Below are positions 31,734 to 43,629 of a stretch of DNA of 64,000 bases, piece after piece. Source of the stretch: Cliona cf. orientalis (lineage: Eukaryota > Porifera > Demospongiae > Clionaida > Clionaidae); contig OZ005705.1 in the NCBI GenBank assembly GCA_963930775.1, positions 5,332,001-5,396,000 of the forward strand. The letters run 5' to 3'. Positions within the stretch are counted from its first letter, which is position 1, and every line of letters starts with the position of its first letter. The translations under genes were made by a program, and so were the position numbers. The notes beneath the pieces are model-generated. The model did not search any database, was not told the DNA's origin, and saw only the letters and a list, made by a program, of their open reading frames with translations.

Positions 31734-34634
31734 CTAAATAGTACGGCTGATGATTTTGAGAAAAATACCATTCTTTGGTGCCAGAGTAACACCTAGCACG
31801 GTTTGTAGGGGTACCTGAGTGCGTTTAGACTCATGCAGTGGCATAATAATAATATTGTTATTGACTCATGATTACCTCAGTGTCTGGTGCCCTAACGAAG
31901 GAATAACTCTTGAGCAGCTCCATGAGGGTCATCTTGGTCATCAGCAGAGCAAACCTCATCCCAATGCAGCTGCGAGGACCAAACCCAAATGGTATGTGAC
32001 AAAGCTGAGGACGTTTGGCTCTCTCATCTGCCGTAAATCTAGAGACAAAAAATTAAGACCACAGCTTGTTGCGTGTATGCAAAAAGTGATTCATACCTAT
32101 CAGGATCAAATTTATCGGGATCTTTCCAATAGAGTGGATCTCGTTGAAGCAATAAACAAGGTACTACAATTGTGGCGCCCTGTGGAATGGTGACTTCCTT
32201 GACAATGGTCGTCTTTAGACATAAACGAAAAGTTCTACAAGGAAATCAATGGCTCAATCGTAATTATAATAATAATATTATTGTACCTTGGGGCTGGAGG
32301 ATAGAGTCGTAAAGATTCTTGGATGACGTTGTCCAAATATGCTAACTCTTGGCTTGCTTCATACATAGAAGCATCCTAAAATCAACTTAATTTATTTAAT
32401 TTGCTTCACTCCATTAACACAACAATTTCTTACAGGTTTATCATTGAAATAAGCATCAATCTCAGTTTGTAGCTTCTGCTGAATTTCTGGATGTAGTGCC
32501 AGTAGATATGAAGTGTAGGCCAGAGCATTGGCACTGGTATCATAGCCAGCCATCATTAGGCCCACAGCCTCTGCTACAATTTGTTTGTCGGTTAACTTAT
32601 TCAGACTCTTCTGACAATGTGAAGGAAGAGGAGAGTCCACCGAGGTCATTGCTTCATTCAAACATTCTTCTTTGTCCTTAAGCTCATTTGCTGGAGCAGC
32701 CCCCTCTTCTTCTTCATCTCCAGTTGCATCCATCATTAGCTGGAGCATATCCTTGTACTGCAAACACGGCAATTGTAAAGTACACCAAAGTCCAATAGTA
32801 AACATCATATTCATGCATTATTCAAAACCCTGCTTAAGGTGCATCACTTCCAATTATGATGACAATGTGTCAGTAGCCTACTTTTCTTCCTTGGTTAGTG
32901 CTACTCCGCCTGGCTTCCACCAGCTCTAATGCAATCTTATTCATGTATCTCCATAAGTCCCCCTTTGATGTGTAGAGAAAAGCCAGTCTTGCCAATGGAA
33001 CAGCCCAGGGAAGATTGCCTGAAGTGCATAATATAATATTATGACATGATAATTATCAGCTATGTTAATGCTATCAAAAATTAATTATAAGAACTGACTG
33101 AATATCAAGTATAGCATTTCCCTCGATGTTAACTGTCCTTCACCCATTGACTGAGATATAGTGTATGCTGTTTCTGTCAGATCGTCTGATTCACCTCTTT
33201 GAATGTCTATTGCTCGACCAAAGGCAGTGGCTAGAATCACCTCCATGGCAAACAGCCGATAAAGCCTAATGTGGCACAGTATGATTTTACTTAATGTGTG
33301 GGAGTACGACATACCTTTGCACTATTATGGTCATAGCTACCAGTTGGTATACCTATGCACTGTTTATTAGATACCCATACTTAGTCTATTACTGGGCAAT
33401 AGATTAAATATGTATACTCGGAGTAATACCATATGCATTGGTGTATATATGTATGGATTGGGTGCAGATGAGCCCAAATACTCCCCTGAAAATAATAATG
33501 ATGTAATACTTGACTAATCAAAGAAATCTATCATACTGGAGTGATCCAACTGCATGAGCTGGAATCTTATATCATTAATCACAGTGCTATGGTACATGTA
33601 TGTACCTCGGATTTGATTCACTAATTTGACTTACTTGTAAAAGTCAAAGCTTTTACCAGTTGCTGCTTTCTCTCCACATATGTCTACCAAAGTTTCTACA
33701 TTTCTCTTAACCAGAGGTGTCATCTTAACGTATAAAATTATTATTGATAACTTGAACTGGCATAATAATATGGAGTACCATTTTCATTTTTGACGTGGAA
33801 AATGTTGGCGATAAGATCCGTCTATTGGTCTTCCATGTTTCTCCTCTTGTTAAAAGGAGAGCCTTTGGCCCTTTTGGTAGAAACTCTGGAAGAGGCTTTT
33901 AGATTCAAGTGAGTCAATGCAATCACTGGCACACTGTAAAAAAGTCGACCTACTGGTTGATCCATGAAATTGTTGAAATCTTTCACTAATATTTGTTTAA
34001 GCATATCCACGTCTGCGACAAGTATCTGTGGTGTCTGGCCGACATAAAACCTGCAACAGTATCAGCTGCTGCATCAAACTATCTTTATCATACAAGTAGC
34101 TATAATATAGACAGCGATTCAAAGCTCACCCAACAACCGATCCATATTGTTGATATAGATGTTCATAGTACTTCAGTGATGTCTGCAATAATAACAGGAC
34201 GAATGGTACAAAATGGAATATATATAGTGCGGTATCGGTGGCAGCTAGATCTATTCCGACATAATATTATTCCTGGCTATAAATGATGCCTGGTCACATG
34301 GTCACTGCAGTCACTATTTTGGCAGAGCAAGGTAGCTAATCATTCAACTCCCATATACTCAGCAGTAAAGCACTGCATGCATGAGCTGTCTGATCAGTGT
34401 GCATGCCATGACCTCACCATCTTTGCTTCTTCTCTGTAATTTCCAAAGAAAGGGATGGGTGCAGGTCCTTTGATGCCATAGCTCTTCAACAGTTGGTAAG
34501 GAGCATAGGAGAATCTGCAGGTATACGATGCAGAATAGTACAATTGTGGCCATTATTGTGTAGAAATCTATGTACTTATACACTCCGCAGACGAGTAGCA
34601 GCAGCCCGCATACGAGCAACGATTCCAGCAACAT
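31734..34634 (-). CDS. Cytochrome P450, CYP3-like (clan 3), copy 1 (13 exons)
   Basis: Exons in order: 34576-34634, 34418-34514, 34130-34182, 33954-34050, 33779-33895, 33635-33723, 33099-33265, 32882-33018, 32434-32757, 32287-32375, 32097-32234, 31876-32038, 31734-31814. They join in frame to 536 aa. N-terminal signal-anchor (MLLESLLVCGLLLLVCGVYK), then Pro-rich GPAPIPFFGN, WKTNRRILSPTF (C-helix), I-helix AGYDTS (342-347), K-helix E400-x-x-R403, and heme loop FGFGPRSCIG with Cys480. The heme loop and flanks (MRFALLMTKMTL) match CYP3/CYP5-type enzymes. An acidic insert (TGDEEEEGAAPANE) precedes the I-helix. An ER-anchored heme monooxygenase is expected; substrate unknown. The start is the ATG at 34632-34634, which gives a proper anchor. 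A near-identical intact copy lies 8.7 kb downstream. Confidence 0.92.
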
Positions 34635-34766
34635 GGTCGCGAGCCAGCTCTCAAGCAATACTGTCTGTGAATTCAGCAATTATTTGTATGCTCCACCCAT
34701 CTATTGTTCACTAATCAGCGCGCGCCTGGGCGATGACGTGACATGATCTGCAGTGGTACTTGAATC

Positions 34767-35734
34767 ACCCCACTATGGCTTGCAGCACGCCCACCTTGGC
34801 CTTCTCGATTGCGGTCGGTGCAGTATGCACCTTGTGGGTGTGGCACGTGACCAATAGATGCCTCCCCATGGCCCATGCATGTGTCCCCTTTCTGAGCTCA
34901 TAAATTGTATGCCCCCGGGTCTTGTCTCTGAAGCCTGAGTCCCCTCACTCTTTTCAAGGCAGTATCCAGGTTAAATAATCCCCTGCCCTTGAGTAAGCAT
35001 GTGCTCCCTTAGCACCAACCCCCCTGGCAAACTTGACTAACTGTGACCGGCCACTGGTTGGCACGAAGATGTAGGCCCAGCCTATCAATCGTTCCAAAAG
35101 TACGTTTCCCTGAGGATGAGGCTAGAATTGCTTGAAATATCAGCAAGTTTACCAAACAAGTCCGCAGGATCTTTATTAATATAGCCTGATATTAATAATT
35201 ATACAATGAGTCCGCTCTAATGTTAGTAGTGCCACGTGCACTTGACATTGGATATTAAATAAATCATTATGATTATCATTCTAATAATTATAGCGCAAAG
35301 TACAGTCAGAGATATGAAAACTGGCACCTTAAGTGATTTTTAAACGTTCTAATGCATGGGAGCACCAAGCGCGATTCTGAATTTTTTTTTTTTTGGCACA
35401 GTAGCTAATTAGAACTTTTACGGTAGCTACTAAGCTTATTTAGCCATATCCCACATTATCTGATTCCACATTCATGATTGCATTGATCACTTAGTGCTAC
35501 CCGGGCATGCACTGAAATCATTATCAGCCACCAATAATTCTGTATGAAGATTCAAGTTCAACAGCTTGCTAAAACTAGAGCTAATCCCATGTAGCTAGTA
35601 GCTGTATGCATGTTCATCTTAATTATGGTCGATGTTTAATGCGGGCATCAAGTTCAACTATAGCTAGCTAGTAGCTATAGCTATGGCACTCAATAGGGCT
35701 GAGCAAATGACAACAGCAGAATTCAGATACACCA
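34767..35734. other. Non-coding stretch between P450-1 and the MOXD fragment
   Basis: No gene recognised. Repeated almost identically at 49991-51340, where an extra ~380-bp element (50413-50797) is present. Includes a poly-T run near 35382 and the TAGCTAGCTAGTAGCTATAG string near 35660. Confidence 0.55.
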
Positions 35735-36165
35735 CAAGGGGTGCTGTAGCCGCAATAGCCAGCCTCTCACAGCACGACTAGCTGAGGCTGAAACCCAGTA
35801 CACTGGTTGGGAGCCTCGTATGAGCAGGTAGACTGTGGTAGGCCCATATGCATCAACTCAAACATTCCAGGATCCTATAGTGTCATCAAAAATATTACAT
35901 ATATGGCTGTGTGTTAGTACAGTGAGGGCTTATTGAGCCACCACAGTGATATTCATGATAACCACACAATCACAGAGTCAGGCCATCAGACTATACCCCT
36001 CAGCTGCAGTGCTCCTGTATACAGTAAGCTCCAGTTGGGCCAGTCAGTATTGTTTTCTCCAAATCCTGCACTGCATCGGATGACCAATCTATTGCATTGA
36101 AGCGTCTATAACTCTTTCCTGCTGGTACAGGGTAGATGCTTCTGGATTCAATCTACATACAGAAC
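35735..36165 (-). pseudogene. Decayed MOXD-like last two exons (left duplicate)
   Basis: 35735-35880 resembles the last MOXD exon (AGCCTCTCACAGCA.., GAGCCTCGTATGAGCAGGTA) but carries indels and stops. 35995-36165 resembles exon 12 (TCTCCAAATCCTGCACTGCA, ACCAATCTATTGCATTGAA). Order and strand fit a 3' gene remnant lying just past the 3' end of the younger MOXD fragment. It was present before the segmental duplication, since it recurs at 51350-51775. Confidence 0.75.
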
Positions 36166-37584
36166 ATCATAGGAATTAATTGTCATACAGATAGAAAACT
36201 ATGCATAGATCTAGCTACTCTCTTCAAAGAGTTTCTGGGCTGCCAAACAGTAGCACCTGATTATTACATGTTATGTGATAATCTCAGTCGATGGCATAGA
36301 AAGACGATTAATTTTGGTACTGTTGTGACCTATAATACTATTAAAATTTTTACCCTAAGTGATAAAAGTGAGTGTCCCACTCAGAAATTTCATAAGTGCA
36401 CCAGCACCCAGTGCACCCATGCCTAAGCTTCCTACGTATACAGCAGTGTTATTAATGATCGACCACGTCATCTGACTCAGAGGTATACCCTCCTTGATTA
36501 CATAATAAAATTTTTGATCATGAATCATGGTATACATAATAGTCACTAGTTTAAAAGTTAGCATAGCAAACCGATTAGCTAATCTGGCAGCACATATAAG
36601 TATAATAATAATAATTATACATCAGTTACATGGTTAAATGCGTTAAATGTCAGTTCGAATTGTAATGTTATGGTTAGTTTGATAGCATCATGCTCCACAG
36701 CATAACTAAAGCGGTGATGATCACGTACACTCCACGAGGTACCACAGCCACTCCTCCACTACTGTCAGTACCTCCAGTAGTAGTTGGGCAGCCAGTGGGT
36801 TTGACTGCATTATCACCAGCTGCCAGCCTCTCACAGCATGAGTGAGGCTCAAAGCAGTTGCACTGGTCTGGAGCCTGGTAGGGGCAGCTGACTTGCGGTA
36901 GACCGTCAACATCGTTGAATGCTTTGAAACCCTAAAAATTATCATAATATTGATTTTAGAAGTAAAAGAGCTCTGAATTGCTATAGGTAGCTATCCCCAG
37001 TTCTGAATCTCTCTTGATCCACATAATAATTATCTAAGTCACTATAATTAAGTTGTACCGCAGATTCACTCCCACACAGCGCTGAGGTTCGGCCTGTGAG
37101 AATTGTTCTCTCCAAATCCTGCACTGCCTCAGATGTCCAATTTATTGCATTGAAATTATCTAGACGTCCATTCTGCTCATTGGTTTGTGGACTCAGTCTA
37201 CAATAATTATCATAGGAGTAAAAAATTAATACAGGGTGATAGATATTAATACAGCTTCCATTATCGATGGATATCTAACTAACGGGTAATATTTATCCGT
37301 GAAATTAGTGAATGCGGAATCATCAAGCCAGCTGACACACAAGTCCAGGTTTCCTTTTGGATAGTACACTGGAAAAGTCAGACACATCTCTTCAATAGTG
37401 CTCTCACCACCCTGCCATGCATGGTTTAATATTTACAGTGAATCCAAAGTTGAATAATATTAATAATTCAGATAATGGTAAATCCTTACAACTGTCACGT
37501 TTGTCCTGTTGGTGGTATTGTAGTAGCACTTCAAAATGAGAATATCCCCCTTTGTTTAAGTTGATCATAATTATTAATTAGTTA

Positions 37585-38165
37585 GGGGGCTTGTCCAAAG
37601 TCCTCGTGGAAAAATTATTTTTCATTTGAGAGAAATAATGCCAGATTGGTCTAACAAGATCTAGCTTGTAGCTATCAATAATAATATTATGACTACCCAA
37701 TCAAGAAGTTCTCTGAAACGTCATTATGACGTTAACTTTTTACCCCCCTCCCCCCCCCCCCTCTTAACGTCACAGCATTTCAGCATAGATTCAACACTGC
37801 AACTCTGATTCTGCTCCATTTAGCCCACACATTCGGTATTTACTTGTATTCTACAGTGCTAGCTATGTCTTCATGGATTCATTGCATACCTGTGCTTCTT
37901 TGACAGTTTCTTGCTTGCCTGTAGCTACGTGTACACTTTTAGCTACATAGTGCTTGACACAGCTGTCACTAAAATGCAAATTTGACACTGCTGGAGGTGT
38001 GTCTAGACTTGTTCAACCACAAGAATGCGTAATCATAACTAAAGCTCAAGTCTGCAGCGCTGACATGAGTCGACAGTGCAGTTGTAAAACGTCATGGGCC
38101 AAGACCCCTCCCCCCTAACGTCATAATGACGTTAATTTTTCCACAAGGACTTTGGACAAGCCCCC
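37585..38165. mobile_element. PIF/Harbinger-like MITE, 581 bp, TSD TTA
   Basis: Termini GGGGGCTTGTCCAAAGTCCT and inverted match at 38140-38165, continuing with AACGTCATTATGACGTTA. TTA is duplicated (37582-37584, 38166-38168). The paralogous empty site ATTAGTTAGCAATGG is seen near 53545-53560. A TTA/TAA target with GGG-type ends fits PIF/Harbinger. A 100-bp piece is nested in the left terminal repeat (37618-37717). Confidence 0.85.
37618..37717. mobile_element. Nested fragment of the 16429-16652 foldback family
   Basis: GAGAGAAATAATGCCAGATT through CTACCCAATCAAGAAGTTCT matches the right arm and flank at 16575-16680. It splits the left terminal repeat of the Harbinger-like element between AAAAATTA and ACGTCATT, so it inserted later. 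Confidence 0.75.
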
Positions 38166-38207
38166 TTAGCAATGGAACTATATAGAATAGTACTGTCACT
38201 TCATTAG

Positions 38208-38700
38208 CAGGGTTTCATTTAGGATTTTCGTCGAGGGGGGGCAAACGCGACAATTCCAGAGTTAAGGGGGGGCAAACATTATAGTATGTTTTTCCATCCG
38301 TGAAGAATGACGTTGTGCTCATCAACTTCATTATATTAGGGGGGTCTGGGGGTATGCTCCCCCAGGAAAATTTTTTAATGTTTCAACGTCTGAGACTGTT
38401 TCTGGTGGCTTCTGAGCACTCAGGTGGGGAAAGTCTGTCAGTAATATCCACTGGTTTCCCTCTATTTCAAGTCAAATGTTGCAAGGATGTGGGATATGTC
38501 TCCTACCGCGCGTAGCGCGAAGCTTTAGCTAAATTATGGCTTTAAAATGAGCAAAACTGCCTCTTTGGACACTTTCACCATTTAAATCTTTTACTTGTGC
38601 ATATATTGCATGTATGGATGGTGGCTACTCTCAAGGGGGGGCAGCCAACTTCCAAGGGGGGGCGAGTGACCCCTCCCGCCCCCCCCTAAATGAAACCCTG
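38208..38700. mobile_element. 493-bp TIR element, CAGGG ends, 5-bp TSD ATTAG
   Basis: Ends CAGGGTTTCATTTAGGA / TCC..CCTAAATGAAACCCTG. ATTAG on both sides (38203-38207, 38701-38705). The empty site CACTTCATTAGGGAGGTATG is intact at about 53599-53618. Internal GGGGGGGCAAAC / GGGGGGGC blocks. CAGGG ends recall hAT, but hAT gives 8-bp duplications, so the superfamily is left open. Confidence 0.85.
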
Positions 38701-39055
38701 ATTAGGGAGGTATGTCGTCTGTTGGAAGTCGAAATCATAGTTTGGATTTAAATCAATTGGAGCACAAATCTACACGCAGATTCACAAGAATTAACAATAT
38801 AATCAACAGATATAAATTTAGACTCCAGTAGCTCATGTTGTGAGCCATCTGTTTCCGTGCGGTGGCTAAACAAAAGCTAATGTTTGCAAGTGTCGTGGTT
38901 TGAGCACGTGGATCTATCTACACATTGATCTAGCCATAGCTGAGCTTCCAGTATCTACAGATATCGCGCTACCAAGATCGCAAGTATGGCTGGGTGACGT
39001 TGGCTACGCGCATGTGTATCCGTGCCGAACGTCAACGATTTATTAAACGACGTAC

Positions 39056-39099
39056 CTTCTGTGTTCCAAAGCTTTGTCGATCTTCCCTGCGTCCGCCAT
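39056..39099 (-). pseudogene. Duplicated exon 1 and promoter region of the GEF-kinase gene
   Basis: Encodes the same MADAGKIDKALEHRR start with a usable donor (AGAAG/GTACG). The upstream region is copied too, including TTGACGACCTTTTACC at 39354-39369. Exon 2 survives only as its first bases at 38764-38769, behind an AG. Splicing into the fused exon would read about five codons (RFVLQ) and two more, then hit TAA within MOXD exon 9 sequence, so no GEF or oxidase product is expected. Confidence 0.85.
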
Positions 39100-40388
39100 T
39101 GTATCTGTCTCACCGCTATCCTTAGTCACACCTGGGCTGATTTCAGTGAAGTCTAATGTGTACGCCTGGTGGCTCATGCATGTTTAATTAGAGAGGGAGG
39201 GACCGCCCCTAATTAAACCTCTCAGTGGGGCGGAGTTGACTTATATGACTGTTTTGCACGTGACTGTAAAAAGCGGCGAAATGGTAAGGATCGCATTTGC
39301 GCAAATACCTAGATCTAGCTTTGGTTGAGGCACTATATATACTACACGCCTTGTTGACGACCTTTTACCACATGCACCTGTGCAGATGAAGGACATAGTC
39401 ATGGCACTAGTATTAAATATCACGAATGTCCATGCAGTATTTGTGGGGTGGGGGATACAATATTACTGTAAACCACGGAACCCTTAAGATACTGGATCAA
39501 AGTATATAGTTAAATATGTAGGAGAATGAACTTGACCGGCAAGCACATTCACATACTGATGGGTACTAGTTAATCATTACTATTAGCAGTAGCTACATGT
39601 ACACAAGACAATATTATGATTCAAACCCATGAGAATAAAAGTCATTGGACCACTTGAAAGACATGCTATAAGAGATAGACTGCTTTGTGGGGTTAATCAT
39701 GAGATAGTAAAGATCTTATCTATAATTATGTGAATCAGGTTAATAGATGATGGAAGCTGCCGAGCAACACCTTGCTACCAACCACACAAGAACCATGCTC
39801 TAACGACCTTCAAATTCTATATAAATGACAATGTATGAGTGCAAGTAGCTACGTATGAAAAGTCATGCAGGGCACTCCCGTGTCATAATTATCACAGGTG
39901 TGGAGCTTGAGGATAACATGCACCTTGTAGCTGTATGCAAACCTTCAAGAAGCTGTAGCTACATGTGCTATTCTTGCTGAAAGGAGATCATGTCATTGCC
40001 AGAGGCAGCTAGCTAGCTAGCTATAATGCCAGAGCAAGGGCTACAATAATTAAGGGAAGGAAGTCACAAAAAGCTCACTCACTGTGTTGATGAGCACTCT
40101 AATAAGAACTGGTAAGTTGAAACAGTAGGAAGCTTAGCTATTATTTAATAGCTACCTATTGGAATTAGACACAGGTGCATCTAGCTTCTTACCAGGAGAT
40201 CAAAGAGAGCAAGGACCTACACTAGAGACATGCATAATAATCAATGTAAGTGATGTGCAGTAAGCAAAAAATTAAGACTCGAGTCTTGATCAAATAATTA
40301 TTCTATGCATACATATGACTGTCAGTCTGATCCAGAATGAAATATTGATGACAATTAGTGTTATTTAATAATATCATGATGTGGTTAT

Positions 40389-43313
40389 CTAAATAGTACG
40401 GCTGATGATTTTGAGAAAAATACCATTCTTTGGTGCCATAGTAACACCTAGCACCATTTGTAGGGGTACCTGAGTGCGTTTAGACTCATGCAGTGGCATA
40501 ATAATAATATTGTTATTGACTCATGATTACCTCAGTGTCTGGTGCCTTAACGAAGGAATAACTCTTGAGCAGCTCCATGAGGGTCATCTTGGTCATCAGC
40601 AGAGCAAACCTCATCCCAATGCAGCTGCGAGGACCAAACCCAAATGGTATGTGACAAAGCTGAGGACGTTTGGCTCTCTCATCTGCTGTAAATCTAGAGA
40701 CAAAAAATTAAGACCACAGCTTGTTGCATGTACATGTAAGCAAAAAGTGATTCATACCTATCAGGATCAAATTTATCGGGATCTTTCCAATAGAGTGGAT
40801 CTCGTTGAAGCAATAAACAAGGTACTACAATTGTGGCGCCCTGTGGAATGGTGACTTCCTTGACAGTAGTCGTCTTTAGACATAAACGACAAGTTCTACA
40901 GGGAAATCAATGGCTCAATCGTAATTATAATATGTGATAATTATTATACCTTGGGGCTGGAGGATAGAGTCGTAAAGATTCTTGGATGACGTTGTCCAAA
41001 TACGCTAACTCTTGGCTTGCTTCATACATAGAAGCATCCTATAATCAACTTAATTTATTTAATTTGCTTCACTCCATTAACGCAACAATTTCTTACAGGT
41101 TTATCATTGAAATAAGCATCAATCTCAGTTTGTAGCTTCTGCTGAATTTCTGGATGTAGTGCCAGTAGATATGAAGTGTAGGCCAGAGCATTGGCACTGG
41201 TATCATAGCCAGCCATCATTAGGCCCACAGCCTCTGCTACAATTTGTTTGTCGGTTAACTTATTCAGACTCTTCTGACAATGTGAAGGAAGAGGAGAGTC
41301 CACCGAGGTCATTGCTTCATTCAAACATTCTTCTTTGTCCTTAAGCTCATTTGCTGGAGCAGCCCCCTCTTCTTCTTCATCTCCAGTTGCATCCATCATT
41401 AACTGGAGCATATCCTTGTACTGCAAACACGGCAATTGTAAAGTACACCATAGTCCAATAGTAAACATCATATTCATGCATTATTCAAAATCCTGCTTAA
41501 GGTGCATCACTTCCAATTATGATGACAATGTGTCAGTAGCCTACTTTTCTTCCTTGGTTAGTGCTACTCCGCCTGGCTTCCACCAGCTCTAATGCAATCT
41601 TATTCATGTATCTCCATAAATCCCCCTTTGATGTGTAGAGAAAAGCCAGTCTTGCCAATGGAACAGCCCAGGGAAGATTGCCTGAAGTGCATAATATAAT
41701 ATGACATGATAATTATCAGCTATGTTAATGCTATCAAAAATTAATTATAAGAACTGACTGAATATCAAGTGTAGCACTTCCCTCGATGTTAACTGTCCTT
41801 CACCCATTGACTGAGATATAGTGTATGCTGTTTCTGTCAGATCGTCTGATTCACCTCTTTGAATGTCTATTGCTCGACCAAAGGCAGTAGCTAGAATCAC
41901 TTCCATGGCAAACAGCCGATAAAGCCTAATGTGGCACAGTATGATTTTACTTAATGTGTGGGAGTACGACATACCTTTGCACTATTATGGTCATAGCTAC
42001 CAGTTGGTATACCTATGCACTGTTTATTAGATACCCATACTTAGTCTATTACTGGGCAATAGATTAAATATGCATACTCGTGTCTGTGGAATAATTATGC
42101 ATTGGTGTATATATGTATGGTTTGGGTGCAGATGAGCCCAAATACTCCCCTGAAAATAATAATGATGTAATGCTTGATTAATCAAAGAAATCTATCGTAC
42201 TGGAGTGATCCAATTGCATGAGCTGGAATCTTATATCATTAATCACAGTGCTATGGTATGTACCTCGGATTTGGTTCACTAATTTGACTTACTTGTAAAA
42301 GTCAAAGCTTTTACCAGTTGCTGCTTTCTCTCCACATATGTCTACCAAAGTTTCTACATTTCTCTTCACCAGAGGTGTCATCTTAACGTATAAAATTATT
42401 GGATAACTTGAACTGGCATAATAATATGGAGTACCATTTTCATTTTTGACGTGGAAAATGTTGGCGATAAGATCCGTCTATTGGTCTTCCATGTTTCTCC
42501 TCTTGTTAAAAAGAGAGCCTTTGGCCCTTTTGGTAGAAACTCTGGAAGAGGCTTTTAGATTCAAGTGAGTCAATGCAATCACTGGCACACTGTAAAACTC
42601 GACCTACTGGTTGATCCATGAAATTGTTGAAATCTTTCACTAATATTTGTTTAAGCATATCCACGTCTGCGACAAGTATCTGTGGTGTCTGGCCGACATA
42701 AAACCTGCAACAGTATCAGCTGCTGCATCAAACTATCTTTATCATACAAGTAGCTATAATATAGACAGCGATTCAAAGCTCACCCAACAACCGATCCATA
42801 TTGTTGATATAGATGTTCGTAGTACTTCAGTGATGTCTGCAATAATAACAGGACGAATGGTACAAAATGGAATATATATAGTGCGGTATCGGTGGCAGCT
42901 AGATCTATATTCCAACATAATATATATTATTCCTGGCTATAAATGATGCCTGGTCAGTTGCCTACAGTCACACGGTCACTGCAGTCACTATTAATTTTTG
43001 GCAGAGCTAGGTAGCTAATCATTCAACTCCCATATACTCAGCAGTAAAACACTGCATGCATGAGCTGTCTGATCAGTGTGCATGCCATGACCTCACCATC
43101 CTTGCTTCTTCTCTGTAATTTCCAAAGAAAGGGATGGGTGCAGGTCCTTTGATGCCATAGCTCTTCAATAGTTGGTAAGGAGCATAGGAGAATCTGCAGG
43201 TATACGATGCAGAATAGTACAATTGTGGCCATTGTTGTGTAGAAATCTATGTACTTGTACACTCCGCAGACGAGTAGCAGCAGCCCGCAAACGAGCAACG
43301 ATTCCAGCAACAT
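40389..43313 (-). CDS. Cytochrome P450, CYP3-like (clan 3), copy 2 (13 exons)
   Basis: Same exon set as copy 1 shifted by about 8.67 kb, first exon 43255-43313 and last 40389-40469. All splice sites, the AGYDTS I-helix, ExxR and FGFGPRSCIG heme loop are retained, and I found no stop or frameshift. Differences I noticed are few: for example F to C in exon 11 (RTCRLCL), L to F in exon 5, an MLY to VLH change in exon 7, and some changes in the last exon. Most exon bases are identical, which fits a recent duplication. Promoter context differs from copy 1: the upstream side now abuts an inserted MITE (43379-43629) and the 6.26-kb element at 43725. Confidence 0.9.
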
Positions 43314-43378
43314 GGTCGCGAGCCACCTCTCAAGCAATACTGTCTGTGAATGCAGCAATTATTTGTATGCTCCACTGA

Positions 43379-43629
43379 TTAGGCCACTCCAATATGATTA
43401 GTTGTTTCCCATTTCCCGCCCGCATCCTTTCCACAATTTCCAGATTTTGTTCATTATAGTGTATCAGTATACCCGCTCTTATCTCGTTGTCTAACGGTAG
43501 CTTTAGCAAAGGTCGTCAATACTGCTGGCGCTCTAATACGTATAGTGATAATGAAATGAGCCGCCCGCCCGCATGCCCCAGGCTTTCTGATGAAAGGGGA
43601 AACAGTGAATCATATTGGAGTGGCCTTAG
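43379..43629. mobile_element. 250-bp MITE upstream of P450-2
   Basis: Ends TTAGGCCACTCCAATATGATT and the inverse at 43605-43629. Absent from the paralogous position near 34697. Carries GCAAAGGTCGTCAAT at 43506-43520. Just outside, 43630-43665 is a palindrome (GTGAACAATAGATAGGTGAC and inverse). Confidence 0.75.

Larger units (their letters stand above)
36674..38757 (-). pseudogene. MOXD-like 3' half, broken (exons 9-13, left duplicate)
   Basis: Exons 13 (36674-36931), 12 (37059-37197), 11 (37284-37411) and 10 (37490-37549) are intact and match the complete gene at 52644-56645. Exon 9 is dead: a 12-bp deletion near 38186 removed its donor (present at 53584), a 493-bp element sits inside it, and its 5' part ends at the duplication junction (38757). 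Everything upstream (signal peptide, DOMON, copper-H half) is absent, so no functional enzyme can come from it. Confidence 0.88.

Noticed and set aside
31819-32193. 124-codon + strand open frame and its copy at 40474-40854
   Set aside because: Shadow of P450 exons 11-12 on the opposite strand; duplicated only because the gene is.
36674-39099. A chimeric GEF-MOXD gene created by the duplication junction
   Set aside because: The fused frame reaches TAA after a few codons, exon 9 has lost its donor and holds a 493-bp insertion. Kept only as a possible non-coding transcript.
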